Part shown: positions 1 to 6,218 of the stretch, piece after piece
How positions within the stretch are numbered: the stretch's first letter is position 1
How the letters are laid out: each line of letters starts with the position of its first letter
Assembly: GCA_947003675.1 (NCBI GenBank)
Contig: CAMQPJ010000064.1
Span: 1 to 7,307, forward strand
Direction of reading: 5' to 3'
From: an uncultured Collinsella sp.
GTDB taxonomy: Bacteria; Actinomycetota; Coriobacteriia; Coriobacteriales; Coriobacteriaceae
DNA length: 7,307 nucleotides
Program-made: the position numbers and the translations under genes
The notes under the pieces: generated by a model
The model's database searches: none
Told to the model about the DNA's origin: nothing
What the model saw: the letters and a program-made list of their open reading frames with translations, nothing else

Positions 1-2
1 TC

Positions 3-1031
3 ATGGTTCGTCTGCCCGAAGAGGACATGAAAATCATTCGCGCCGACTACGAGAAAATCATTTCGTACATTCAGGATGGTCGCGCAGACGAGCTGTCGGA
101 GGGCATGACCACCTACTTGGGCGCCTGCACAAAGGGCGCAACCGAAGCGACAATGTGGGTCGACCAGTACTACGAGTACTTCAATACCGATACGGGCGAG
201 ATCGAACGCCGTCGCGCGAAACGTCGCGCCTTTTCTCTCAAACGCTCGTACATGGACTATGTGCTTCACGCCTATGTTCTCGGTGCCCCGCGTATCGGCG
301 AGAGCATCGTTCGAGGCGACGACGAGTCCATTGATTTCGAAAGCTACGTAACTGGACTGATCGAGCAACACTATGGCGAAACTGATCGCCAGATTGCGGA
401 GCAGTACGGCTTGGAATACACAGGAAACAAGGCGCAATGGACGACACTCGTTTATCGCATGCTCGGCATAAAAAACAATGCTGCCGAGGAGTTCGTTAAG
501 GCTGGGATTAACGTCCGCGCTTGTCGCGTTAATAAGAGGGGGCACATCGAGCAAGCAATGTCCTTCCCTCCGTTTGAGTTTAAGCAGCTAATCAATGAGG
601 ATTGGGAAACGTCTTCCTTCCGTGCGCGCCTTGAGACCAGTCGTTTCTTCTTTGTCGTGTTCCGTGAGGACCACGAGGGGGAGTGGCGCCTTGACCGCTG
701 CCTATTCTGGGCAATGCCGGCAAACGAAATCGAAGGCCCCGCAAAGGCTTGTTGGGATGAGACACGAAAGGTCATTCGCGAGGGCGTTGAGCTCAATCCG
801 TATCGGGATGCAAGCGGAAAGCTCAAAGTGACCAACAACCTGCCCGGTATGGCAGACAACCCGATCGTTCACGTCCGCCCGCATACCTCAAAAGCTGCGT
901 ACAGATTCGCCGACGGAACCGAAATCGGCGATATTGCGAGGAACGCCTACGAGTTGCCCGACGGACGTTGGATGACCAGGCAATCGTTCTGGTTTAACAA
1001 GGGCTATTTGGAGCATATTTTGGGACTGTAA
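3..1031 (+). CDS. Sau3AI/MutH-family type II restriction endonuclease, 3' part
   Basis: The reading frame is open to the left edge, so the true start lies outside and the ATG at 3 is probably internal. Sau3AI is about 490 residues, and 342 are visible here. Sau3AI-family enzymes cut GATC. They carry an N-terminal catalytic MutH-fold domain and a C-terminal MutH-like domain that binds DNA without cutting. Visible residues 38-45 (YLGACTKG) and 75-84 (RAFSLKRSYM) match the end of the N-terminal domain as I recall it. The second domain runs from about 115 to the end. At 168-172 it reads GINVR where active MutH has G-V-E-L-K, so Glu and Lys of the ExK pair are replaced, as expected for the inactive C-terminal domain. 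The catalytic D...ExK of the first domain would lie outside the window. The gene ends in TAA with no clear terminator. The family call is quite sure; GATC specificity is inferred from the family. Confidence 0.8.
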   Translation: MVRLPEEDMKIIRADYEKIISYIQDGRADELSEGMTTYLGACTKGATEATMWVDQYYEYFNTDTGEIERRRAKRRAFSLKRSYMDYVLHAYVLGAPRIGESIVRGDDESIDFESYVTGLIEQHYGETDRQIAEQYGLEYTGNKAQWTTLVYRMLGIKNNAAEEFVKAGINVRACRVNKRGHIEQAMSFPPFEFKQLINEDWETSSFRARLETSRFFFVVFREDHEGEWRLDRCLFWAMPANEIEGPAKACWDETRKVIREGVELNPYRDASGKLKVTNNLPGMADNPIVHVRPHTSKAAYRFADGTEIGDIARNAYELPDGRWMTRQSFWFNKGYLEHILGL

Positions 1032-1186
1032 CAAGACCGTCTTCACATGCTGGTGCGCCCCGGACGCTGTCCCGGCTGTGGTATCGATGTCGTGTATGAC
1101 GATGCGGACACCTAATTGTCTGTCGGGTGCTTCTGCCTTTGGGCGATACCTTGCCGCCAGGAGCGCTCGCCGGTACCTAAGATATC
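1032..1186. other. Short gap between convergent genes, no firm gene
   Basis: This gap lies between the stop codons of the endonuclease gene (+) and the DUF5710 gene (-). A 22-codon ATG ORF at 1047-1115 (+) encodes a CPGCG zinc-ribbon-like motif. It lies in the same frame just after the endonuclease stop and is too short to call a gene. A perfect 12-base palindrome (TAAGATATCTTA) at 1178-1189 overlaps the stop codon of the DUF5710 gene. No stem-loop with a T-run that would qualify as an intrinsic terminator was seen on either strand. Confidence 0.4.
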
Positions 1187-1885
1187 TTACAGGTAGATCC
1201 CCTCGCACAGGGGCTTGTGGAACTGGGTGTGGTGGTCGCGTGCCCAGGTAAAAAGTGCCTGGTCAAAGTTGCCCTGTCTGGCGTGGATGCCAAAGACGCC
1301 GGCGACTTCCACGCGCACGAACTCCAGCGCGGGCAGCTTGTTGATAGCCGTGAGCGCAAACGGCGACATGGGCTCCTCGAACAGGTAATGGCTGCCTTGC
1401 AGCGCGCCACAGGCGGTGCAGGTGCTGGCGAGCGATACGGTTTTGGTGGTGCGCGACGTTACGGGCTTGTAGCCGCAGCGCTCGCGCAGGTAGTCGCGGA
1501 TCTCGGCCGGCACGCAGCCCAGCGCGGGAACGATGGCTATGGCGTTGGCGCGGGCGGTGTCGATTGCGATGTGGCCCGCGTCGTCCATGGCGGGCGCAGC
1601 GCCGGGCGCGGCCTTGCTGCCCGAGTCCTCGGCCACCCGATACGGAATGCCAAAGGCCGCGACCGTCGTCTGCTCGTGGCACTTCCAACATTCGCGCTTG
1701 CCAAGCACCAGATAGATGTAGGGCGCGCTGGGGTCGGAACGATCCACGCCGGGCAGCCACGCGGCAAAGGGCTCGGGGTTGACGCCATCGGGCACGTACC
1801 AGATCTTCTTGACCCGGTCCCACTTGGCGCCCAGGGCCTTGGCCTGGTCTTTGTGCGAAAAGGGAACATCGAGCTCGGTGCGCAT
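1187..1885 (-). CDS. DUF5710 domain-containing protein with two CxxC pairs
   Basis: This 232-residue protein has a DUF5710 domain at residues 1-45. The hallmark pattern is visible: a hydrophobic VPF start, then KxxAKxLGAKWDxxxKxWYVP. DUF5710 occurs in DNA primases, helicases and small proteins of mobile elements and has no defined biochemical role. Two cysteine pairs follow, CWKC at 66-69 and CTAC at 156-159, and together they could hold one zinc ion. The stretch between them (about 88-105) is Ala/Gly/Pro-rich and looks like a linker. No signal peptide or membrane segment is visible, so it is probably cytoplasmic. The frame is open further upstream to 2077, but the ATG at 1885 has a near-perfect Shine-Dalgarno and begins exactly at the domain, so the longer form is unlikely. 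It is transcribed toward the endonuclease gene. Function is unknown; nucleic-acid or metal binding is a guess. Confidence 0.75.
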   Translation of the reverse strand: MRTELDVPFSHKDQAKALGAKWDRVKKIWYVPDGVNPEPFAAWLPGVDRSDPSAPYIYLVLGKRECWKCHEQTTVAAFGIPYRVAEDSGSKAAPGAAPAMDDAGHIAIDTARANAIAIVPALGCVPAEIRDYLRERCGYKPVTSRTTKTVSLASTCTACGALQGSHYLFEEPMSPFALTAINKLPALEFVRVEVAGVFGIHARQGNFDQALFTWARDHHTQFHKPLCEGIYL

Positions 1886-1890
1886 GGCGG

Positions 1891-1897
1891 CTCCTTT
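1891..1897 (-). promoter_or_regulatory. Ribosome binding site deciding the DUF5710 start
   Basis: On the minus strand AAAGGAG lies 5 bases before the ATG at 1885. It is the only strong Shine-Dalgarno near any in-frame start of this ORF, and it fixes the start at the beginning of the DUF5710 domain. Confidence 0.75.
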
Positions 1898-2315
1898 GTG
1901 CGGCTTGCGGTGCATGTGCTCCAAGGATACCCCAGCGGCGGACGTCCGATGCATGCCGACGGAATTGCTGATGTTCTTGCTGTTGGCCGCGGCTGGTTGC
2001 AAACGCGACGGTGCCGTTGGGGCATTGCTATAAGTCAGCAAATGAGCAATTTGGCCGTCCAAGCAGTCGCAAAGCAAAATGGAAGTCCCGCGCCGTCAAG
2101 CAGTTTTGCCACTGCTGCACTACATAACCACAGTTAAACGCGGCAATTCGCTCTTGTACAGTCTTAACCGTGATCACACGTCATTAGTAGCTCAGAGGTT
2201 AGGGCGGTGACTGAATGGCTCGGTACAAAGGCGAGAACAGGGCATGGGAAGGAGCCGCTCGGCTGCTCGCAAATCCGGCGCGCGGACGTGAAGGTGTGCG
2301 AGACCCCCTAAGCAC
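1898..2315. other. About 420 bases without a confident gene
   Basis: This stretch separates the DUF5710 gene (-) from the small plus-strand ORFs of an element remnant. I see no convincing sigma70 promoter for either direction. A plus-strand GTG ORF at 2207-2311 (34 codons) ends 4 bases before the HTH ORF. It could be a tiny gene or the frameshifted N-terminal region of that HTH gene, but no motif supports it. The segment at 2187-2205 looks like the D-arm of a tRNA (TAGCTCAGAGGTTAGGGC), but no anticodon arm or matching acceptor follows. Confidence 0.4.
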
Positions 2316-2453
2316 GTGGCCGAGATTGGCGGGTGGAGCCTGCGCCAAGTCCAGAAGTGGTGCGCGGACGGGACGCTCCCCGCGATGATGATCGGCGGCA
2401 CCTGGGCGATCAGCGGGCAGAAAATCTGCGACATGCTCGGCATTGAGGACTAG
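2316..2453 (+). CDS. Small HTH (excisionase/MerR-like) DNA-binding protein, possibly N-terminally truncated
   Basis: This 45-codon ORF is read from GTG 2316. It reads VAEIGGWSLRQVQKWC, then DGTLPAMMIGGTWAIS, then a short helix ending in GIED. The order is helix, turn, recognition helix (RQVQKWC), then a G-x-x-W-x-I beta wing. That is the pattern of excisionase-like winged HTH proteins (HTH_17/MerR type), which bind DNA at recombination sites or act as small regulators on integrative elements. Family members usually have several more residues before the VAE helix. Here the frame is open only back to a TGA at 2289-2291 and there is no good Shine-Dalgarno, so the N-terminus may be lost or frameshifted. 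The next ORF starts 2 bases after the TAG, which suggests an operon with the following small genes. Confidence 0.5.
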   Translation: MAEIGGWSLRQVQKWCADGTLPAMMIGGTWAISGQKICDMLGIED

Positions 2454-2455
2454 CG

Positions 2456-2626
2456 ATGCCTATGGAAGCATTCAAGGAAAATGACACCGGTGGCCGTATA
2501 CTTGGCGGCGGGGCCACCGGCGGCGAGTGGACAGGCCGGGGGCCTGTCGTGGCTGCATCTTACAGCTCGGTCACGGGGAGCGCCGCCTCGCAGCTCGATT
2601 GCGGGGTGAGCCAGCATGAACGATAA
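2456..2626 (+). CDS. Small hypothetical ORF, 56 codons
   Basis: The ATG at 2456 comes 2 bases after the stop of the HTH ORF, and the TAA at 2624-2626 overlaps the start of the PriCT-2 gene by 11 bases. This tight packing is what a polycistronic mobile-element region looks like, and it is the main support. The product is Gly/Ala/Ser-rich in its middle (about residues 12-45), with a single Cys near 50 and no domain I recognise. It could equally be a leader or a non-coding spacer. A second in-frame ATG lies two codons downstream. Confidence 0.35.
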   Translation: MPMEAFKENDTGGRILGGGATGGEWTGRGPVVAASYSSVTGSAASQLDCGVSQHER

Positions 2627-3056
2627 GGAGAAGGCCGACTTGGCGTTCCTCTCTATGGAGCCGCCCAAGAACTACGAGACTTGGAAGAACATCGGCATCA
2701 GCTACGAGGCCGCTGGAGGCGACCACGACACGTTCCTTAGCTGGTGCTCCCACGACCCCGAGAAGTACGACGAGGCCGTTACCCGCAAGCTCTTCAAGCA
2801 TGTGGACGAGGGCGGTAGGATCACGGCGGGCACGCTCTTCTGGCATGCGGCGAACGCAGGCTGAAAGAGTACGGGCGACCATACAAGCGGAGCGCTTTGC
2901 ACGGCCTCCGGCGGCCAGGACCTCTCCGGATTGCCGTACTTGGAGCAGGCGATCAAGCAAATCGAGGCCAAGGCGTTTTACCTGCACTTCTGCTGTTTAC
3001 GGGAAGCAAACAGCCGTTCGGTGACGTTTTCAAGCTTAGGTCTCCAATCCCTCTGA
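2616..3056 (+). pseudogene. PriCT-2 primase-associated protein fragment, broken by TGA
   Basis: Residues 1-82 (2616-2864) match the primase C-terminal type 2 domain: NYETWKNIG near the start, a W-S/C-x-P-x-K-Y-D core around 43-52, and GRITAGTLFWHAANAG at the end. PriCT-2 sits in replication proteins of plasmids, phages and integrative elements, normally at the head of a longer primase/helicase (DUF3987-type) polypeptide. The family continues AGW after this point, but here the codon is TGA at 2862-2864 instead of TGG. The same frame then stays open for 63 codons to a TGA at 3054 and still looks coding for about 40 of them (GGQDLSGLPYLEQAIKQIEA). The catalytic parts are absent. I read it as the 5' end of a replication gene inactivated by a nonsense change and cut off where the methyltransferase region begins. 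The ATG at 2616 is preceded by a GGGGTGAG tract and is probably the native start. Confidence 0.6.
2992..3014. repeat. Inverted repeat, 7-bp perfect arms
   Basis: GCTGTTT at 2992-2998 pairs with AAACAGC at 3008-3014 across a 9-base loop. It lies in the distal part of the broken PriCT-2 frame, near the switch to AT-richer sequence. No T-run follows directly, so it is not a good intrinsic terminator. It could be chance or part of an element junction. Confidence 0.3.
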
Positions 3057-3068
3057 TTGCTGCTAATC

Positions 3069-3074
3069 TATAAA
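3069..3074 (+). promoter_or_regulatory. Possible -10 element for the methyltransferase gene
   Basis: TATAAA is the best -10-like hexamer in the roughly 90 bases upstream of the methyltransferase gene. No good TTGACA-like hexamer sits 16-18 bases before it, so the promoter is tentative. Starting here, the 5' leader would be about 70 bases. Confidence 0.2.
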
Positions 3075-3134
3075 GTTAGCGAGTTGAATTCTTTTCGAGT
3101 TTGTGACGCTCGCATACGGTCATTCTAGGACGCC

Positions 3135-3141
3135 GAAGGGG
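3135..3141 (+). promoter_or_regulatory. Ribosome binding site choosing ATG 3150 over GTG 3141
   Basis: GAAGGGG ends 8 bases before the ATG at 3150. It overlaps the in-frame GTG at 3141, which therefore cannot use it. This supports ATG 3150 as the start of the methyltransferase. Confidence 0.6.
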
Positions 3142-3149
3142 TGATTGCG

Positions 3150-4226
3150 ATGAGCGTTGATAGTTCCACGGAGGATAAGGCTCAGAGCGCCTCCATTGGT
3201 GCTGTGGATTTGTTTTGCGGGGTCGGGGGCCTGACCTACGGTTTACGCACCGCTGGCATCGATGTGGTGGCTGGGTTTGACCTCGATTCCTCTTGCCAGT
3301 ACGCCTACGATGCGAACAACGGCAAGGACAAGTTCATCTGCAAGAACATCGCCGAGGTCACCGGGGAGGAAGTCAAGGAGCTCCTGAAGGACTTTGACAT
3401 CAAAGTCTTGGTAGGGTGCGCTCCTTGCCAGCCCTTCTCGAAGCACCGCAAGGACAAGAAGCATCGCGAGAAGCACAAAGACTGGGGGTTGCTTGCGCAG
3501 TTTGGGAGGCTTGTACGTGAAGTGCAGCCAGATTACGTGTCCATGGAGAACGTGCCCGAGCTCGAGAAGGAGAGCATCTTCTCTGGTTTCTTGAACACGC
3601 TTAAGGAGTCCGGATACTCGGTGGAATACAGCGTCGTAAAGGCTGAGGAGTACGGTGTGCCCCAGCATCGGCGGCGATTGATTCTGCTAGCTTCTAGAAA
3701 TGGGTCCATCAGCTTGATTGACCCTACGAATGATAACGCTCATGCTGTTACGGTTCGGCAGGCAATAGGTGCGCTGCCTGCCGTGAGCGCTGGCGGCTCT
3801 TGCAGGGGGGACTCTCTGCAAACGGCGTCGGCGCTATCAGAACTAAACTTGAAGCGCATTAAGGCTTCGACGCCTAATGGCACGTGGCGAGATTGGCCTG
3901 AGGATCTGAGGCTTGATTGTCATAAAAAGGCTGCTGGCCAAACGTACCCTGCGGTCTACGGGAGGATGGCTTGGGACGAGACGTCCCCAACTATAACTAC
4001 GCAGTTCTATATGTACGGTACGGGCCGGTTTGGGCATCCAGAGCAAAATCGAGCCCTAACCTTGCGTGAGGGTGCCGTCTTGCAGAGCTTCCCGCAGGAT
4101 TACAAGTTCATTAGGCCTGGCGAGAAGATCAGCAAGAAAGCTGTGGCACGGCATATTGGAAACGCCGTGCCACCAAAGCTCGGCGAAGCGGTTGGCAAAA
4201 GCATAATTGCCGCTTGCGTACACTAG
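3150..4226 (+). CDS. DNA (cytosine-5) methyltransferase
   Basis: This 358-residue enzyme transfers a methyl group from S-adenosylmethionine to C5 of cytosine in a specific DNA site. The conserved C5-MTase motifs occur in order: I, DLFCGVGG (20-27), AdoMet binding; IV, GCAPCQPFS (89-97) with catalytic Cys93; VI, ENVPEL (133-138); VIII, QHRRR (172-176); IX, RALTLREGAVLQSFP (about 301-315); X, GNAVPP (337-342). All catalytic residues are present, so it should be active. The variable target-recognition region lies at about 185-275 and is short. The site cannot be read from sequence. Length is at the small end of the family, close to M.HhaI (327). The gene overlaps the HEPN gene tail-to-tail within CTAG at 4223-4226. 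It could protect against the Sau3AI-like enzyme (M.Sau3AI is also a C5 enzyme), but position favours partnership with the adjoining DUF262-HEPN operon. Confidence 0.95.
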   Translation: MSVDSSTEDKAQSASIGAVDLFCGVGGLTYGLRTAGIDVVAGFDLDSSCQYAYDANNGKDKFICKNIAEVTGEEVKELLKDFDIKVLVGCAPCQPFSKHRKDKKHREKHKDWGLLAQFGRLVREVQPDYVSMENVPELEKESIFSGFLNTLKESGYSVEYSVVKAEEYGVPQHRRRLILLASRNGSISLIDPTNDNAHAVTVRQAIGALPAVSAGGSCRGDSLQTASALSELNLKRIKASTPNGTWRDWPEDLRLDCHKKAAGQTYPAVYGRMAWDETSPTITTQFYMYGTGRFGHPEQNRALTLREGAVLQSFPQDYKFIRPGEKISKKAVARHIGNAVPPKLGEAVGKSIIAACVH

Positions 4227-5029
4227 CCCTCTTCTGATTCGGTCATACCGCGCCGATATTCACCGGCGTTGAGGTAGGTCGAAACATCCTTGCGGAGCTG
4301 CATCAAAAATGAGTCAACATGATTGACTAGCTCCGCAAGCTCCGATGTTGTCACCTGATTGCTTGCTTCTGCAAACGAAATTGATCCATGAGCTAGGTCA
4401 TTCCGTCGATTCTTGATGTCTTTAAGCTCGCTCTTAATCTCATCCCTCTTGCAGTTCGCTATATCATCATGAATCGATATTCCGTGGTCATCAAAGAGCT
4501 TGAGGATTTTGTCTGCATCTAGATTTCCACCGGCGATGGTGTTCCGAACGCTGAATTGAAGTACGTTATTTTTAACAGCATGATCAAGCAACCTCTTGCT
4601 TATGGACTCGGCAGTACTATTGCTGGCTTTTGGGTCGCTCAACCCGTTATACATTTGGGTATGATGCCAAATCGATTGAAGCTTTTCGGAAACCTCAGCG
4701 TAGCCGCAACCCTCGTCCTTTACTCTGTCGTAAATCGCCTGCATGAGATTAGTGACTGAGTACTCAATGATGTTGTAGATCATAAGCTTGACGTTGGAGC
4801 GGATGACACTGGAAACGAGGGTCACATCTGGTGTCGATGAGGGCAGGCCACTGGGATTTGCCTTTTCAGCGATTTCGTACGCTCCTCGCATTACAGCATT
4901 GTAGCGCACGCCCTCTGCACCTTGGTCAAGCGAATCGAGCAGGGTCGCGAGCGTAATCATGCTCTTGGTCTCACCAAGGCGGTCGTTGTAGACCTCTTCG
5001 TACCCCAAGTTAAAGTCATTGGAATCCAT
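4223..5029 (-). CDS. HEPN-domain putative nuclease (MAE_28990/MAE_18760-like)
   Basis: This is a mostly helical protein of 268 residues. The key motif is RNDLAH at 209-214 (Arg209, Asn210, His214), the R-N-x-x-x-H signature of HEPN domains that form a composite RNase site across a dimer. Family assignment to the MAE_28990/MAE_18760 type rests on its overall pattern: an N-terminal helical part with VIRSNVKLMIYNIIEY around 75-90, and the R-N..H motif followed by G and a S/T-rich turn. Most active HEPN proteins cut RNA in toxin-antitoxin or abortive-infection systems; this subfamily is known as a neighbour of DUF262 proteins. The ATG lies 5 bases after the DUF262 stop, so the two are surely co-transcribed and probably translationally coupled. 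A purine-rich GAAGGCGGAG inside the end of the DUF262 gene can serve as ribosome binding site. It is probably cytoplasmic. The HEPN call is firm; substrate (RNA or DNA) is unknown. Confidence 0.8.
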   Translation of the reverse strand: MDSNDFNLGYEEVYNDRLGETKSMITLATLLDSLDQGAEGVRYNAVMRGAYEIAEKANPSGLPSSTPDVTLVSSVIRSNVKLMIYNIIEYSVTNLMQAIYDRVKDEGCGYAEVSEKLQSIWHHTQMYNGLSDPKASNSTAESISKRLLDHAVKNNVLQFSVRNTIAGGNLDADKILKLFDDHGISIHDDIANCKRDEIKSELKDIKNRRNDLAHGSISFAEASNQVTTSELAELVNHVDSFLMQLRKDVSTYLNAGEYRRGMTESEEG

Positions 5030-5034
5030 AAGGT

Positions 5035-6093
5035 TTACCGCTCCGCCTTCAGCTTGTTGGCAACGAAATCAATGCGAGCTTTCAACTTGGCCTTTACGTT
5101 TGCCGAGTCTGACCGCACAAGGGTCTGGAACTCTTCGCAATCAACCCAAGACATGTCTTTGCGCGAAAGGTCCTTGTCCTCCGACAACGCCACGGCAACG
5201 CCGACCGCAATAGCTTCGAAACGCGCATGAGGAGTCGTTTTTCCTGTCGGTGTCTTTTTGAAACCCCTGTCTCCCAAGCACTTCTCAACGTATTCCAACA
5301 TTTCTTTGAAGCGAGCGACGAGTTCATTGCGCTTGTCAGGTGACTCGGCAAGCTCGATGTTCATGCGATTCGTGTATTCATCCAGGTAACTAGCAACGCG
5401 GTCTTTGTAACCCTCGAAATCTGGGTAGCCGTCTGCATAGGCGAAGAAACGAGTGACAAGTTCCATGTCATCGTAGTGTTTGCGCGCCGTCTCGCTTAAC
5501 GGGGCAAGTTTTATAAAGAGCGGATCTTTGGAGAGCTCGCTTACTAGTTTTGTAAAATCGCCGCCCATGGAGCCACGGCGAATTTCTTGCGATTTGAGCT
5601 GCTTGCCCGATGAATTGATACGACGAAAAATCTCCTGTCGGACGTCAAAGGTGGTCCCTTCCTCAAGGTAAACCACTCGAAAGCTCGCGTTATCGAATCT
5701 TCTTTGTACTTCTATGGGAAGTTCTGAATAGGTCTTTCCGTTGACAGATGTAAGGATGTCTAGATTGCACAAGGTTAAATCGCCTCTGGCAAAGTTCACC
5801 AAGGCGTTCATCCTTTGCGCTCCATCAACGATTTCCGTTCTGCCATCTTCAGCATCGGCAAAGAACATGTAGGGAATGGGCAGGCCAATTAGCACAGACT
5901 CAATAAAGTAGCTGCAGTCAACGTCTGTCCAGACGAAGTTCCGTTGATAGTCAAGCGGAATGTAGAATGCATCAGCATTGAACTTATTGATGAGGTATTC
6001 CGCAACGTATTCGCGAGTGCTGAATCGCACATCCTTTTTCTTGTCGCGAATCTGTTCGGAAATCTCGATCGTCTCACTTTGTTGATCAGTCAA
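5035..6093 (-). CDS. DUF262 protein (GmrS/ParB-like sensor), without DUF1524
   Basis: This 352-residue protein has a full DUF262 domain. Visible motifs: IPLDYQRNFVW (45-55), IESVLIGLPIPYMFF (64-78), EIVDGAQRMNAL (87-98) and FRRINSSGKQLKSQEIRRG after about residue 153. In GmrSD, BrxU and SspE the DUF262 half binds or hydrolyses nucleotide and governs a DUF1524 His-Me-finger nuclease half. No DUF1524 is present here; the protein ends after a helical tail. The DGQQR core reads DGAQR, keeping Asp90, Gly91, Gln93 and Arg94. Known family members use this motif for nucleotide chemistry, so activity is plausible. The HEPN gene follows after 5 bases and is the probable effector. The start is TTG 6093: it has a Shine-Dalgarno (GAGGTG), an in-frame TGA lies three codons upstream, and no ATG occurs until residue 76. 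DUF262 identification is firm; the sensor role is inference. Confidence 0.88.
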   Translation of the reverse strand: MTDQQSETIEISEQIRDKKKDVRFSTREYVAEYLINKFNADAFYIPLDYQRNFVWTDVDCSYFIESVLIGLPIPYMFFADAEDGRTEIVDGAQRMNALVNFARGDLTLCNLDILTSVNGKTYSELPIEVQRRFDNASFRVVYLEEGTTFDVRQEIFRRINSSGKQLKSQEIRRGSMGGDFTKLVSELSKDPLFIKLAPLSETARKHYDDMELVTRFFAYADGYPDFEGYKDRVASYLDEYTNRMNIELAESPDKRNELVARFKEMLEYVEKCLGDRGFKKTPTGKTTPHARFEAIAVGVAVALSEDKDLSRKDMSWVDCEEFQTLVRSDSANVKAKLKARIDFVANKLKAER

Positions 6094-6100
6094 TCGCCTT

Positions 6101-6106
6101 CACCTC
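6101..6106 (-). promoter_or_regulatory. Ribosome binding site supporting the TTG start of the DUF262 gene
   Basis: GAGGTG on the minus strand lies 7 bases before TTG 6093. With the in-frame TGA at 6100-6102 it leaves TTG as the only sensible start. A rare start codon may keep expression low. Confidence 0.6.
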
Positions 6107-6182
6107 AATCTATAGCAGGACGAAGCCAACTTAGGTCTGACTGGCTGTGGGATGTGAAGCCCTCTCCCATAACCAATGCTGC

Positions 6183-6218
6183 ACTCTAATGATACCAGCA
6201 GATGCCTGGCATTAGAGT
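6183..6218. repeat. Bulged inverted repeat upstream of the DUF262-HEPN operon
   Basis: ACTCTAATG (6183-6191) pairs perfectly with CATTAGAGT (6210-6218). Inside it CCAG (6195-6198) pairs with CTGG (6206-6209) after a 3-base ATA bulge, giving 13 pairs and a 7-base loop. Neither side is followed by a T-run, so it is not an intrinsic terminator. It ends 90 bases before the DUF262 start, where an operator or regulatory structure would be expected. It could instead mark an old insertion junction, since GC-rich phage debris begins soon after. Confidence 0.5.

Noticed and set aside
452..859. Minus-strand ORF of 135 codons within the endonuclease gene
   Set aside because: The plus strand encodes a clear MutH-like domain here; the antisense product is Ser/Arg-rich with no family pattern.
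1178..1189. Perfect palindrome TAAGATATCTTA as a terminator
   Set aside because: It is only 12 bases with no loop, AT-rich and without a T-run, so it cannot form a stable terminator hairpin.
1217..2137. Long plus-strand open frame (306 codons) opposite the DUF5710 gene
   Set aside because: It is an antisense shadow of a GC-rich gene: Gly/Arg/Ala/Val-rich, with no domain. The opposite strand has a recognised domain and a clear Shine-Dalgarno.
2181..2285. Possible tRNA beginning with TAGCTCAGAGGTTAGGGC
   Set aside because: The D-arm-like stretch is not followed by a 5-bp anticodon stem, a proper T-arm or a pairing acceptor stem. At most it is a tRNA fragment or chance.
3035..6138. Nine-base direct repeat CTTAGGTCT at 3035-3043 and 6130-6138 flanking the cassette
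   Set aside because: The position is attractive for island boundaries, but 9-base repeats are expected many times by chance in 7.3 kb, and the neighbouring bases do not extend the match.
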